From an uncultured Prevotellaceae bacterium (GTDB lineage: Bacteria; Bacteroidota; Bacteroidia; Bacteroidales; Bacteroidaceae): a stretch of DNA of 35,227 nt. The stretch lies in the NCBI GenBank assembly GCA_947176895.1, contig CAMWSK010000027.1, forward strand, positions 1-35,227, given 5' to 3'. The position numbers were made by a program, and so were the translations under genes. The notes below the pieces were generated by a model. That model made no database searches. It saw nothing but the letters and a program-made list of their open reading frames with translations, and was not told the origin of the DNA. How positions within the stretch are numbered: position 1 is the first letter of the stretch; each line of letters starts with the position of its first letter. Shown piece by piece: positions 24,901 through 33,080 of this stretch.

Positions 24901-25309
24901 AGCGGAACCGCTGGGTGTCGATGCCGCCGTCGGGAAGTTCGAAGTCAAAAGTGGTACCCTTGCTGCCCGGCACGTAGTTGCCGATTTGCTGGTACTTCTT
25001 GGTTTCTTGGTCGTAGTAGGAGAGTGTCACTTCGTTCCAGTCTCCGTTGCCGCCTCCGGGCCGGGGCGTGTAGCGGAGATAGTCCACGTGCTCCACTGCG
25101 GCAAAGCTGATGGTCACGGTTACGGGGAAGGAAGTGGACCCCCACGAACTGTGCCAGAAGGTGTTTTTGTTCCCGTCGATGGCCAATCTGATTTCTTCGC
25201 CGGGTTGGGCACTCGTCGCTGTGGCACTTGTGATGGTTTTCTTCGTGTCTTGGGCCGACATGCTTACGGCAAGCAGCAGCCCCAATAAAATGAACGTGAT
25301 TTTTTTCAT
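21938..25309 (-). CDS. Secreted M60-like zinc metallopeptidase with discoidin/CBM32-like and lectin-like domains
   Basis: This 1123-residue protein has a signal peptide (1-19, ending in MSAQ). Residues 25-155 look like an F5/8-type (CBM32-like) domain, with AIDGNKNTFWHSSW near its start. The M60 domain spans about 170-750, with zinc ligands His445, Glu446, His449 and Glu463. After it a ricin- or trefoil-like region (about 765-930) and a beta-rich domain precede a tail ending GHIYVTPVGKKILVK. Such tails are common on secreted Prevotellaceae proteins and resemble the end of type IX sorting domains; export by that route is inferred. The carbohydrate-binding modules should direct it to glycans on mucins or similar glycoproteins. 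It is the first gene of the pair. Confidence 0.9.
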   Translation of the reverse strand: MKKITFILLGLLLAVSMSAQDTKKTITSATATSAQPGEEIRLAIDGNKNTFWHSSWGSTSFPVTVTISFAAVEHVDYLRYTPRPGGGNGDWNEVTLSYYDQETKKYQQIGNYVPGSKGTTFDFELPDGGIDTQRFRFTIKSGHGGFASAAEIEAFARNYEKQNAFAAVFQDPLCLELKPGITGSEGIEDPDVKQLVDNLLTDPDKYKKFRVGEYEPYMTVETLNSILKNSGYYNQYENPTGIYLKEGESCAVMVDGITDYPVGLRIKNGIKDLGSSSYTLKNGYNWITAANEGNVFVSYYTDDYEKAPNVKVHLVNAPVRGYWDQETMTNDDWVEMLSKLDANDSTVIITRSQYAQLFYPVCAWKRYCPVNIDSTMTLYQRIQEGERYMMGLPKYGYKIKNRHNFYGMVGGFLHAGGDGAYATIGTMADLMVPDSKKFGFWAIGHEWGHNNQIQGFKWSGLGETSNNVYSSWVQMMYTGNPNWLTLEDENTGVNDYAGMRGGRMETYFEEGLRKGVQWQMQDGPDYHGSEDATVTVQGQDANGNPTGTVTTTSRNFDHFVKVIPFHQLNLWGTRAGKCPDIIPMVLESLRTTDNYTRTYNTVGKQQINWMKLACDSAQINLLPFFEKAGMLKPINRYIEDYGAGWSVITEKMINDLKTYVAEKGYPTPNEEINYINGHNFHIYRDNLKLEVPATLGTGCTLNQNNTVTVRHDVVKNAVAFETHTANGELLRITMYGLGSDDNHTYTQVLYPGHADEAKAAAYIMAVGYDGTRMKIFEQSNVRIGLADNGYYRITSNGRGNALSCGASTFADASGKITWKLNREAKSDRSIEQIWMWQQNGEDTYLLYNPQSDSYFAKKADGAQTQLYSKAEAPAWEATCVDEAKKTFTLCIQGSGNYLNAYSETQTGFYGGGSGDPNNIWTVERVTTVPVTIPTRAYLNICYPFPLEIPEDMTAYVVSTVGTYDYEGTDFDYALLEEIKGNVIPARMPVILNGKSGTYNLTIAESDGEKTTTTNLLHGATLRTSLEKGSFLATMTTSTEAGTTAAIKTGTATSVTANKSYLLKPEVNNAEQLYLSPQSLHDGISDIKVEKGGDKFYDLNGVQTDKPQKGHIYVTPVGKKILVK

Positions 25310-25375
25310 AAAGTTTGTCTGTTGACAGGTTTGTTTTTAAGGTTTAAAACGTTGGTTTTTGGGATAAGCCTCAGA

Positions 25376-25383
25376 CAAAGATA
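25376..25383 (-). promoter_or_regulatory. -7 promoter box for the large M60 gene
   Basis: TATCTTTG on the minus strand (25383-25376) matches TAnnTTTG, 66 nt before the start at 25309. A GTTG sequence is the only -33 candidate and its spacing (17 nt) is short. Confidence 0.55.
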
Positions 25384-25436
25384 CGAAAAATAAACATTTA
25401 CAACGAATAAATGCAATCGGAATTTATGGTATGTGC

Positions 25437-25468
25437 TTTGCGTTTTTCTGTCTTTTGCTTTATCTTTG
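25437..25468 (+). promoter_or_regulatory. Canonical Bacteroidetes promoter for the DUF3078 gene
   Basis: TTTG (25437-25440), a 20-nt spacer and TATCTTTG (25461-25468) match the consensus. Transcription should begin near 25475, which rules out any start codon upstream of that point and supports ATG 25499. Confidence 0.8.
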
Positions 25469-25498
25469 TGGCATAATAGAAAAGAATCGCACGAAAAT

Positions 25499-26848
25499 AT
25501 GAGATTTTTCTTCCTTATCCTTTTTCTTCCTTGCTTCGTGGCGGCCTCGGCTCAGGTCCGACCGGAAGCGGTATCGGAGCTTACTCGCGCCGACAGCATA
25601 GGCACCATTTATTCTGCAAGACTCGATAGTCTCATGCGTGTGCGCAAACGTGCCGAGGCGCAAGCCGCATCGTCCATGCAGCGTACCAAGCTCAATCCGT
25701 ATTTCTATCGTATGCTTGTTCCGGGCACTCTGTATAACGATGCCGTCAGCAGCAGCCTGCAGTTGCGATGGATGCCCGGCAGGGATTCGGCGCAGGGGGT
25801 GCCGTTGGCCGCGTCACAGCGCATCTATCAGCTGATAGACAACTCGTCACTTTCGCTTGCCGACATGTATGTGCGTCATCCCGAACTTTTCGACCATACC
25901 GATGCCGACATACAGAGCCAGGATAAGTTGCGTCAGGAGGTGAAACAACCCATCGACGCCACCGACGGCTTGGGTAAGATGGCCGTGCCTGTCGACCTGG
26001 GCAACGACATGGCCGAGCCGGTGGCCGTGAAGGCCCATCGGCCCAACTTCTGGAAGGTCTGGGGAGAGGGCTCCTTCAGATTCCAACAGAACTATTATAG
26101 CGAGAACTGGTATAAGGGAGGCAGCGATAACTATTCCGCGCTTACCGTATTGCGACTGGAGTCGATGTTCGACAATCGCCGCAAGTTTACTTGGCACAAC
26201 CGTCTGGATTTTGAGTTAGGCTTCCAGACAAGCGATGACAAAGTACACAAGGTACGTGTCACCAACAACCTGCTCCGTCTTACCAGTTCTCTCAGCTATC
26301 AGGCGATCAAGAATTGGCACTACACGACCGAGGTGAAGGCCACCACCCAGAATATGCGCAACTACAACTGGGAATCGGATACCTACAGCTCCGGCTTCTT
26401 TGACCCCTTATACCTTAATGTGTCAGTCGGTATGAAGTACGCCTACCGAAGCAAAAAAGGAAAGGTGTGGGGCGAACTCTATTTGGCTCCCGTCTCCTAT
26501 GAGATGCGCTATGTGGCCAACGACTCCATCGACCTGCGTCGTCGCCATGGTATCAAGGACGGCCACAGCACTTTACATAATTTCGGTCCTTATGCCCGTT
26601 GGACGTTTGATTGGAACGTCATGAAAAACATACATTGGGGCTGGAATATGTACTTCTTCACAAACTTCGACCAGGCGCAGTTCCAATGGGAGAACACAAT
26701 TAAATTCACCATCAACAAATACTTGGATGCCACGCTGTACGTTTATCCCCGCTTCGATGACTCCAGTAAAAACTATCGAAGCAAAAAGAAAGATACCTAT
26801 TGGATGCTTCAGGAATATCTTTCTTTGGGACTTACCTACAAGTTCTGA
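25499..26848 (+). CDS. DUF3078-family outer-membrane beta-barrel protein
   Basis: The start at ATG 25499 gives 449 residues with a signal peptide (1-18, ending in AASAQV). An in-frame start at 25433 would lie before the promoter's transcription start and would spoil the signal. Residues 60-180 are a periplasmic region. From about 190 onward, alternating aromatic strands such as [16 protein letters not shown] and [14 protein letters not shown] form the DUF3078 barrel, ending in a terminal aromatic (TYKF) as expected for Bam-inserted proteins. The family's role in the Bacteroidota outer membrane is unknown. The gene runs convergently into engB and overlaps it by 13 nt. Confidence 0.85.
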   Translation: MRFFFLILFLPCFVAASAQVRPEAVSELTRADSIGTIYSARLDSLMRVRKRAEAQAASSMQRTKLNPYFYRMLVPGTLYNDAVSSSLQLRWMPGRDSAQGVPLAASQRIYQLIDNSSLSLADMYVRHPELFDHTDADIQSQDKLRQEVKQPIDATDGLGKMAVPVDLGNDMAEPVAVKAHRPNFWKVWGEGSFRFQQNYYSENWYKGGSDNYSALTVLRLESMFDNRRKFTWHNRLDFELGFQTSDDKVHKVRVTNNLLRLTSSLSYQAIKNWHYTTEVKATTQNMRNYNWESDTYSSGFFDPLYLNVSVGMKYAYRSKKGKVWGELYLAPVSYEMRYVANDSIDLRRRHGIKDGHSTLHNFGPYARWTFDWNVMKNIHWGWNMYFFTNFDQAQFQWENTIKFTINKYLDATLYVYPRFDDSSKNYRSKKKDTYWMLQEYLSLGLTYKF

Positions 26849-27450
26849 CCCTCGCCCAATCCCCTGTTGATTTCCTCGATATAGGTCAACACCTCGTCAC
26901 GTCCCTGACGGGTGACATTGCTGGTGATGAAGTGCGGGGGCAGTTCCTCCCATTGTTTCTTCAGCTCCGTCAGGAAACGGTGCACATTGCCTGCAGCCTT
27001 TCCGCCCGACAACTTGTCGGCCTTTGTGAAGACAATACTGAAGGGCACGCCGTTCTCGCCCAGCCACTCGATAAACTCCATGTCGATGCGCTGGGGCTCG
27101 TGGCGAATGTCGATGAGCACAAACAGGTTCACCATCTGCTCGCGTTCCAGAATATAGGAACTAATCATGCGTGTCAGTTCGTCCTGCGCCTTCTTGCCCC
27201 GCTTGGCATAGCCATAGCCGGGCAGGTCCACCAGATACCACTCATTGTTTATTTTAAAGTGGTTGATCAGCATGGTCTTTCCCGGCATGGCGCTGGTCTT
27301 GGCCAGTGACTTCTGGTTCGTGAGCATGTTGATGAGGCTTGACTTGCCCACGTTGCTGCGCCCGATGAAGGCGAACTCCGGCTCTACGCTCTTGGGGCAA
27401 AGTTCCACGCGGGGGCTGCTGATGGCATATTCGGCTTTTTTGATTATCAT
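26836..27450 (-). CDS. engB: Ribosome-biogenesis GTPase EngB (YsxC/YihA)
   Basis: This 204-residue TRAFAC-class GTPase has G1 [11 protein letters not shown]3 [12 protein letters not shown]4 TKADKL and a C-terminal TSNVTRQG matching G5, all in EngB order and at normal length. EngB binds the 50S subunit during late assembly. The 3' end overlaps the DUF3078 gene tail by 13 nt on the opposite strand. A probable promoter is at 27478-27509. Confidence 0.95.
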   Translation of the reverse strand: MIIKKAEYAISSPRVELCPKSVEPEFAFIGRSNVGKSSLINMLTNQKSLAKTSAMPGKTMLINHFKINNEWYLVDLPGYGYAKRGKKAQDELTRMISSYILEREQMVNLFVLIDIRHEPQRIDMEFIEWLGENGVPFSIVFTKADKLSGGKAAGNVHRFLTELKKQWEELPPHFITSNVTRQGRDEVLTYIEEINRGLGEGQNL

Positions 27451-27477
27451 TTCTTCTGTCTTTTGGGTTTCTTTCTG

Positions 27478-27509
27478 CGAAGATAACGATTTTTTTGGTT
27501 TGTCGCAAC
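27478..27509 (-). promoter_or_regulatory. Possible promoter for engB
   Basis: On the minus strand GTTG (27509-27506), 20 nt, and TATCTTCG (27485-27478) resemble the consensus with one mismatch in each box. Confidence 0.45.
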
Positions 27510-27876
27510 AAGGGTATTTCCCTGATGTCCGGAGGAAGGCACCCGATGTTTCTTCTGATAGCGCTTCAAAAGGGTTCTACAAAGTGAATACATGTTTTTG
27601 GGTAATTTGTTTAAAACCATGTTGGACACAATGGGAATATTCGTTAAATTTGTATCGTTATCCGGGAATACCCGGTTCGGTCAGGGTCGTTTCGGACACA
27701 CATGATTTATATAAAAACACCGGTTGTTTCTGACAAGGTTTCGTAAATTTCTCGCCATCCTTCTTGCCGGCCCGCTTTATCCCGGAGAGTACCGGCATTA
27801 CGAAGGCCGGACCGTAACAATCACGTTATAGAGTCCTTGTTTGTCCGTTTCAAATGCGTGCGGATGGATAAAAATA
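27510..27876. other. Intergenic stretch with possible small-RNA promoter
   Basis: No supported gene lies here. On the plus strand GTTG (27621-27624), 20 nt, and TAAATTTG (27645-27652) resemble a promoter. Downstream are a CCGGG-AATA-CCCGG hairpin (27662-27675) and a CCGGCC/GGCCGG pair (27767-27772, 27805-27810). A transcript ending near the hairpin at 27877-27910 is possible but unproven. Confidence 0.3.
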
Positions 27877-27910
27877 ATGCCGCAGCGCACCTGATGGAGC
27901 GCTGCGGCAT
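27877..27910 (-). terminator. Strong intrinsic terminator after the third M60 gene
   Basis: ATGCCGCAGCGC (27877-27888) and its perfect complement (27899-27910) form a 12-bp stem with a 10-nt loop, followed on the minus strand by TATTTTTATC. It lies 20 nt after the peptidase stop. Confidence 0.9.
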
Positions 27911-27929
27911 GTAACTTACTGCGTTTGGG

Positions 27930-30900
27930 TTACTTCACCAGCACCTTCTTGCCGTTGAGAATATACAGGCCGCTGTTGCCTGCGTTGTGTATGCGGCGGC
28001 CCGAGAGATCGAACACGTCTCCCTCCCCGCCATTGGGGCGGGCGGTCACTTCGCCGATGCCGGTGGCAATGGTGATGTCGGCGGGGCCGCCGAAGCAGTA
28101 GGTGAAGGGGGAGAGGTCGGTGGCGGCCTGCACGGCGTCGCCCGCTGTGTTCAGGGCAAATCCGCTCTCTTTGGTCTTGAATTCGCCGGCCTTGACGGCT
28201 ATGTCCTGCAGCTCCAGGCTCACTTTGCCTTGTGTCACCACGGGCTCGCCGGCAGCGACAAGGTCTTTCTCAATCAGTTTGCATTCTTGAACGGTGAGCG
28301 TGTCTGCCATGTCGAAGGGCAGTTGCAGGGCCTGGAAGCCCGTGCCCTTCTTGGTGAAGGTGAGGGATTGGGCGGTGAAGTCCCGGGGGATGACCATTTC
28401 CTGGTTGCCGTCGATGACCACCTGCCGGGCCATGCCGCTCTTGCTCACCACGTTTTTGGTGCCCAGCACCTCGTCGTTCACCGTGGCTGAAGTGACCACG
28501 GCCACGGCATTCGCGGGCATGCAGTTGTCGAAGTTCTTGTTTACGTTCCACTGGATGCCGGCACCCGTGGGGAATGTCACCTGTACGCGGACGAGGGGAC
28601 TGGTGCCGGACTTGAAGTAGGGACAGGGCACATCGCCCAGGTTCTGGTCGGCGCCTGTCACCACCACCTTGTCGGGGAACAGCCCCCTGATGCTTGCGGG
28701 AATCTCCTCCTGCTCGTTGGCCACGGCCCAAATCAGGTTGCCTTCCAGGTCATACACCTTGTGGCCCAGATAGCCCTTGCCCTTGAAGCTGATGGTGGAG
28801 CCGCTGAGGGTGTAGTAGTCGCCGGTCACCCGGTAGTCGGCGGTCTGCCCGTAGAGCAGGTGGTTGCCTGTTGTCACTTCGTTGCCGTAGTAGTGTTGCG
28901 ACTCGTTGCTGTACACTTTCTTCAGCCCGTTGGCATCAGGCACGGCCTTGAACTTGTTGTCGGGGTCGGCGGGGTTCTGCACGGCATAGTCGTTGATGAA
29001 CATGATGTTGCCGCCCTTTTTCTTGTACCGTTGCATGCGTGTTCTGGCAAGGTTGATGTCGGTCTGCGTGGTTGTCACCACATAGTCGGCATAGTCTCCC
29101 ACGTAGCGTTTTTCCACGGGGATGAAGAATCCGTAGGCCTCGAAGAACTCGCTCAGGTCCATCTGTGCGGCCTTGCAACATTTCTCGGCGAACTTCAGGT
29201 AGTCGTTCTTGCCATACACCACGCGGCAGTTCTTCTGTTCGCCCTCGGCCGTGACGGTTTCCCACGTGTTTTCCTTGGTCATGGGGTCTTTGCGCAGCTC
29301 GGCAAACAGCTTTTGCAGGAAACGGGTGTCGGCGCCCTGGGCGTGGAAGTAAAGGTAGAGCTGGAAATACATCTTGGTCTGTGTCCAGATGTCGCGGCCC
29401 GGCCAGGGAGTCTTGTCGGCCAGATAGGCAAAGTTGCGTTTGGGCGTGGTGCCGCGTGTGTTGCTGATGCCGGCCTCGAATACGTTGATGTTCGAGAACA
29501 GGTTGTTGGACACCTCGGTGCATCCCACGCAGTTGATCAGTTCCTGGTGGTTGTGTCCCATTTCGTGCGAGGGTCCCCACAGGCTGCCCGGGTCGTGGGT
29601 CATCGAATGATAGTTCAGGATGGTCGAGAGGGTGCTGTTCTCATAGTAGGTGCCGTTGGTTGTGGCGTACATATAGCTGTGGTCGATGGAGAAGGCGTTC
29701 CACACGTTGCGGTAGCGGCCTCCGAACTTCTCTTCCAGTCCCTGGTAATGCTCCTCGTTGGCCACGATGGTGTTCCAGACATACATCAGCAGCTCCACGT
29801 CGGTGTGGTCGGTGCCCGAGCTGCGGCGTGCGTTCTCCAGGGCGCTCATGGCTTTCTCCCTGTTCATCAGCAACACCAGGTTCGGGCTTTTGAGTGTCAG
29901 TATGCCGAAGTTCTGCAGCAGGCCTGCCTGCATCATGTTGGTCCAGTCTTGGTTCGTCATGCCGCGCGTGACATCGAAGGTGCCGTAGATGTCGCCGCCC
30001 TCGATGTGGATGTTCAGGTTGGGCAGGTTGGCCAGGCTGCGCTTGGTGCTCTCCTGCTGGTAGAAGATGAACAGCATCTTCTCCTGGTTATAGCGCAGCA
30101 GGTTCAGCCCCTTCTTCAGCGTGGTCACGCTGCCCGTGCGGTTGCCGCCGCAGTTGTCGGGGGTGATGTTCACGGCCTCGGCCTGCAGCGTGGTGCCGGC
30201 GGGGATGTCTTCGTTGACAAACACATAGATGATTTCGCCCTTGCCGGCCTTGATGCCCGTGGGGTTGCTCAGCTTGCCGTATTGGTTGCTCTGCCCCGTC
30301 TCCCGGGCCATGGCATCGTAGTTGCTGTATGGCATATAGCTGTTGACGCGGAAGAAACGTTCATAGCTGCCGTCGGGCACGGCAGCTGTCGTGCCCGTGC
30401 TCCTCAGCCCCCAGGTGTTGTTCTTCACCTTCAGGACCATCTGTTGCAGGGCGGCGGGCAGTGCCCGGTACTGCTTGTCGGCCGTCAGCTGCCCGTCGGT
30501 CATGGCGGCGTAGGTGTCGTTGAGCGTGGTGGCGCCCTTGTCGGCGAAGATTGCGTCCAGGGCGGCCTGGATGGCGTCCCGGTTGGCCACCATGTCTTTG
30601 AACTCGTTCAGCTTGCCCTTGGCGGCGTCAATCTCCTCTTGGCTCAGTTCCACTTCCTCGAAGCCCCAGGCATTGCTGGGGTTGTCATTGTACCACAGCA
30701 CCACCTTCATGGCGGCGTCGCAGTGCATGCCCGTGCCGCTGCCGGCCGTGTTCGTGATGTTCCAGGTGCTGCGCCACGTGTCGTTGGTGCGGTTGATGTA
30801 CAGGGTCGTGGCCGTTGCCTGCACGGGGAAGGGGGTGCTGATGCTGCTCTGCCGTCCGATGCAGTCGTCGCTCAGCAGGTTCTGAATCTGCCAGCCGGTG

Positions 30901-31586
30901 CCGCTCTTCTTCACCGTCCAGTATTGGTCGAAGAGCGCCGCGTCCTTGTCCCGGCATATCATCGTGGACTCGTCCTGGGTCAGATAGGAACCATAGTTGA
31001 TGTTTTGGATGCGGTAGTAGACACCCTCCTGCAGCTCCTTGGCAAGGGGGCCGTTGTTCAGGACGTGTTCCCTCACGTCGTCCATCGACACGTCATACAC
31101 CTCTTCCATCGTCCACAGGCTTCCCTCGTCGTTTGTGGTCCATGTGGCCATGTTATACTCCGGACTCATGTTCATCAGGGTCTTGCCCGCGAATTTCGCG
31201 TCCGTGCTTACCTCGTAGAAGTCGTCGGTGCTGCCGTAGGCGAACTTGTAGCGGATGTAGTACCTGGTGGCGGTGGAGGTCAGCATGTTGTATTCCTCGC
31301 CGCCCAGGTACTTGCCCGTGGCGGCGTTCAGGATGTTGTAGCCGTTGCCGTCGGGCACCACCGCCCAAATCTGCGACAGGTCGGTCAGGCTCTTCAGGTT
31401 GGCTCCCGTGATGCCGTCGCCCTCGGCGGTGACATATTTGGTGGACGCACGCTTGTTCACGAAGCGGTACAGCGCCCCTTGGCTGTCGGCGGGCAGCTTT
31501 TTGGCGCGGGGCTCGCCATCCGGGTTCGCGGATACCGCGCCGATGGCGCAGCAAATCATAAGCAGGAAGGAACAGAATCTTCTCAT
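27930..31586 (-). CDS. Large secreted M60-like zinc metallopeptidase with N-terminal trefoil-like repeats
   Basis: The 1218-residue product has a signal peptide (1-20, ending in VSAN). Two regions at about 38-130 and 180-310 (ALYRFVNKRAS, VYYRIQNINYGSYL) look like ricin-type beta-trefoil carbohydrate-binding repeats. The M60-like domain lies at about 420-860, with zinc ligands His674, Glu675 and His678 in SHEMGHNHQE and Glu691 in CTEVSNN. A beta-rich C-terminal part ends in DLSGRRIHNAGNSGLYILNGKKVLVK-type sequence (the final residues are GKKVLVK), a common tail of secreted Prevotellaceae proteins. It is a distant relative of the two other M60 genes, and the HEMGH variant differs from their HEWGH. 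It should act outside the cell on glycoproteins. Confidence 0.88.
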   Translation of the reverse strand: MRRFCSFLLMICCAIGAVSANPDGEPRAKKLPADSQGALYRFVNKRASTKYVTAEGDGITGANLKSLTDLSQIWAVVPDGNGYNILNAATGKYLGGEEYNMLTSTATRYYIRYKFAYGSTDDFYEVSTDAKFAGKTLMNMSPEYNMATWTTNDEGSLWTMEEVYDVSMDDVREHVLNNGPLAKELQEGVYYRIQNINYGSYLTQDESTMICRDKDAALFDQYWTVKKSGTGWQIQNLLSDDCIGRQSSISTPFPVQATATTLYINRTNDTWRSTWNITNTAGSGTGMHCDAAMKVVLWYNDNPSNAWGFEEVELSQEEIDAAKGKLNEFKDMVANRDAIQAALDAIFADKGATTLNDTYAAMTDGQLTADKQYRALPAALQQMVLKVKNNTWGLRSTGTTAAVPDGSYERFFRVNSYMPYSNYDAMARETGQSNQYGKLSNPTGIKAGKGEIIYVFVNEDIPAGTTLQAEAVNITPDNCGGNRTGSVTTLKKGLNLLRYNQEKMLFIFYQQESTKRSLANLPNLNIHIEGGDIYGTFDVTRGMTNQDWTNMMQAGLLQNFGILTLKSPNLVLLMNREKAMSALENARRSSGTDHTDVELLMYVWNTIVANEEHYQGLEEKFGGRYRNVWNAFSIDHSYMYATTNGTYYENSTLSTILNYHSMTHDPGSLWGPSHEMGHNHQELINCVGCTEVSNNLFSNINVFEAGISNTRGTTPKRNFAYLADKTPWPGRDIWTQTKMYFQLYLYFHAQGADTRFLQKLFAELRKDPMTKENTWETVTAEGEQKNCRVVYGKNDYLKFAEKCCKAAQMDLSEFFEAYGFFIPVEKRYVGDYADYVVTTTQTDINLARTRMQRYKKKGGNIMFINDYAVQNPADPDNKFKAVPDANGLKKVYSNESQHYYGNEVTTGNHLLYGQTADYRVTGDYYTLSGSTISFKGKGYLGHKVYDLEGNLIWAVANEQEEIPASIRGLFPDKVVVTGADQNLGDVPCPYFKSGTSPLVRVQVTFPTGAGIQWNVNKNFDNCMPANAVAVVTSATVNDEVLGTKNVVSKSGMARQVVIDGNQEMVIPRDFTAQSLTFTKKGTGFQALQLPFDMADTLTVQECKLIEKDLVAAGEPVVTQGKVSLELQDIAVKAGEFKTKESGFALNTAGDAVQAATDLSPFTYCFGGPADITIATGIGEVTARPNGGEGDVFDLSGRRIHNAGNSGLYILNGKKVLVK

Positions 31587-31617
31587 AATATCAGATGTTT
31601 TAATGTGTTTCTACGTT

Positions 31618-31625
31618 CAAAGGTA
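31618..31625 (-). promoter_or_regulatory. -7 promoter box for the third M60 gene
   Basis: TACCTTTG on the minus strand (31625-31618) matches the consensus and lies 31 nt before the start at 31586. No -33 TTTG is visible. Confidence 0.5.
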
Positions 31626-31683
31626 AGCAAAAGAATATGATTCTTATGAATTTGGGCGATGAATATCGCGATAAATTTTTAAT

Positions 31684-31790
31684 GCCGTTTGCGGAGTCTT
31701 CAAAAAACGTGTGGATGTTTTGGAAAAAACATGTTCATCTTTTTCAAAAACGTGTTCATGTTTTTCAAAAACATGTTGATGTTTTTTCCG
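31684..31790. repeat. Intergenic cluster of ~21-nt repeats, copy 2 (inverted)
   Basis: The reverse complement of this stretch closely matches 12989-13092. It has four ~21-nt units of the form AAAAACATGAACACGTTTTTG and the same flanking CTCCGCAAACGG. It lies between the divergent M60 gene and the rplM promoter. A minus-strand frame running through it (31700-31960) would encode NMFLKNMNTFLKK-type repeats, but I treat that as fortuitous. Confidence 0.75.
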
Positions 31791-31926
31791 GGGGTAAGCC
31801 ATGAAAAGCTACCGGACGCACGTTGACATATAAAATAAGGAGAAGAGCCTTCGCGGATTTCGGCGGACGGCAGAACACCCATGGGGCCGTTAGCGACCGG
31901 ATTTTCGCAAAAATCCTTGGGCGGGC

Positions 31927-31957
31927 TTTGCTGATTCATAAAAAAATAGTACCTTTG
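31927..31957 (+). promoter_or_regulatory. Canonical promoter of the rplM-rpsI operon
   Basis: TTTG (31927-31930), a 19-nt spacer and TACCTTTG (31950-31957) match the Bacteroidetes consensus. Transcription should start near 31962-31964, giving a leader of about 138 nt before rplM. Confidence 0.85.
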
Positions 31958-31961
31958 CAAG

Positions 31962-32035
31962 CCGATTATTATCGAGGAGCGCCAAAAACGCCCTCAAACT
32001 GCGTGTTAATAGTCGGGGCTTTGGTCGGCTTCGAC
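31962..32035 (+). ncRNA. Structured 5' leader of rplM (possible ribosomal-protein autoregulatory element)
   Basis: The predicted transcript begins with CCGATTATTA (31962-31971), which pairs with TAATAGTCGG (32007-32016) in a 10-bp stem with one G-U pair. Inside it GAGG-a-GCG (31974-31981) pairs with CGC-CCTC (32089-equivalent positions 31989-31995). A third hairpin, GTCG-gctt-CGAC, is at 32024-32035. The rest of the leader to 32101 is A-rich and open. Binding by L13 or S9 to repress translation is inferred. Confidence 0.6.
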
Positions 32036-32101
32036 GGTTAGAGAATCGCAGAAAGACAGTAAATTAAAAATAACAACAAAGTAACAACAAACAACAAGGA
32101 A

Positions 32102-32563
32102 ATGGACACTTTGAGTTTTAAGACCATCTCTGCCAACAAGCAGACTGTGAACAAGGAGTGGGTGGTAGTGGACGCTACCGGCCAGGTTCTGGGTCGCTTG
32201 GCCAGCAAGGTGGCAAAGCTGCTGAGAGGTAAGTACAAGCCCAATTTCACTCCCCATGTGGATTGCGGCGACAATGTCATCATCATCAATGCCGACAAGA
32301 TTATCCTGACCGGCGACAAGATGGAGAAGAAGGAATATCTCCGCTACACCGGTTATCCCGGCGGTCAGCGTGTAGAGACTCCTGCCAGCATCCTGAGCAA
32401 GAAGAACGGTTGGGACAAGCTGGTCCGCCGCACCGTGAAGGGCATGCTGCCCAAGAACAAGCTGGCCGACCGCATCATCACCAACCTCTACGTGTATGAG
32501 GGTGCCGAGCACAAGCATGAGGCTCAGACTCCCAAGGCAATTGATATTAACCTCTACAAATAA
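32102..32563 (+). CDS. rplM: 50S ribosomal protein L13
   Basis: The 153-residue product is a full-length uL13, with WVVVDATGQVLGRLAS near the N terminus and the GDKMEKKEYLRYTGYPGG loop that binds 23S rRNA. It is the first gene of the operon, preceded by a canonical promoter and a structured leader. rpsI starts 8 nt after its stop, the usual bacterial L13-S9 pairing. Confidence 0.97.
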   Translation: MDTLSFKTISANKQTVNKEWVVVDATGQVLGRLASKVAKLLRGKYKPNFTPHVDCGDNVIIINADKIILTGDKMEKKEYLRYTGYPGGQRVETPASILSKKNGWDKLVRRTVKGMLPKNKLADRIITNLYVYEGAEHKHEAQTPKAIDINLYK

Positions 32564-32571
32564 TATAAAGG

Positions 32572-32958
32572 ATGGAAAAAGTTAATGCATTAGGTCGCCG
32601 CAAGAGCGCCATTGCTCGCGTATATGTTACTGAGGGTAGCGGCAAGATTACCATCAACAAGCGCGATATCACCGAATACTTCCCCAGCTCTATCCTGCAG
32701 TTCGTGGTTAAGCAGCCCCTGACCACCCTGGACGCTGTGGAGAAATACGACATCATGGCCAACCTGCAGGGTGGCGGCTTCACCGGCCAGAGCCAGGCTC
32801 TGCGTCTTGCCATCGCCCGCGCATTGGTGAAAATCAACGCCGAGGACAAGAAGGCCCTGCGTGCCGAAGGTTTCATGACCCGCGACAGCCGCGAGGTGGA
32901 GCGCAAGAAGCCCGGACGTCCCAAAGCACGTCGTCGCTTCCAGTTCAGCAAGCGTTAA
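32572..32958 (+). CDS. rpsI: 30S ribosomal protein S9
   Basis: This 128-residue uS9 has the N-terminal ALGRRKSAIARVYV, the central GGGFTGQSQALRLAIARAL and the basic tail ending in RRRFQFSKR that reaches the P-site tRNA. It has an AAAGG sequence directly before ATG 32572. It is co-transcribed with rplM; rpsB follows after 167 nt with its own leader structure. Confidence 0.97.
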   Translation: MEKVNALGRRKSAIARVYVTEGSGKITINKRDITEYFPSSILQFVVKQPLTTLDAVEKYDIMANLQGGGFTGQSQALRLAIARALVKINAEDKKALRAEGFMTRDSREVERKKPGRPKARRRFQFSKR

Positions 32959-32984
32959 TATATACATTATCATATATACGCCAA

Positions 32985-33080
32985 AGAACCGGATAAGTTT
33001 AGCATCTAAACGGACAGGACGAGCGGAAAACCCTGCAGAATGAGCAATGGGCTTCCGACAACTACCCGCCCGTTGGTTCT
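32985..33080 (+). ncRNA. Structured leader between rpsI and rpsB
   Basis: AGAACCGG (32985-32992) pairs with TTGGTTCT (33073-33080) as a closing stem. Inside, GTTTAG-cat-CTAAAC (32997-33011) is a perfect hairpin. CGGAA (33024-33028), CCCTGC (33031-33036), GCA (33044-33046) and GGG-c-TTCCG (33049-33057) form a second, bulged hairpin. An A-rich single-stranded run leads to the rpsB start. The layout is that of a ribosomal-protein-binding leader, with S2 as the likely ligand; this is inferred from position. Confidence 0.6.

Noticed and set aside
28761..31640. 959-codon plus-strand open frame opposite the third M60 gene
   Set aside because: Antisense to an enzyme with clear motifs; its translation is Val/Ala/His-rich without any family resemblance.
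31700..31960. 86-codon minus-strand frame with NMFLKNMNTFLKK-type repeats
   Set aside because: It is the translation of the dispersed 21-nt repeats, overlaps the rplM promoter, and the other copy of the repeat has no equivalent frame.
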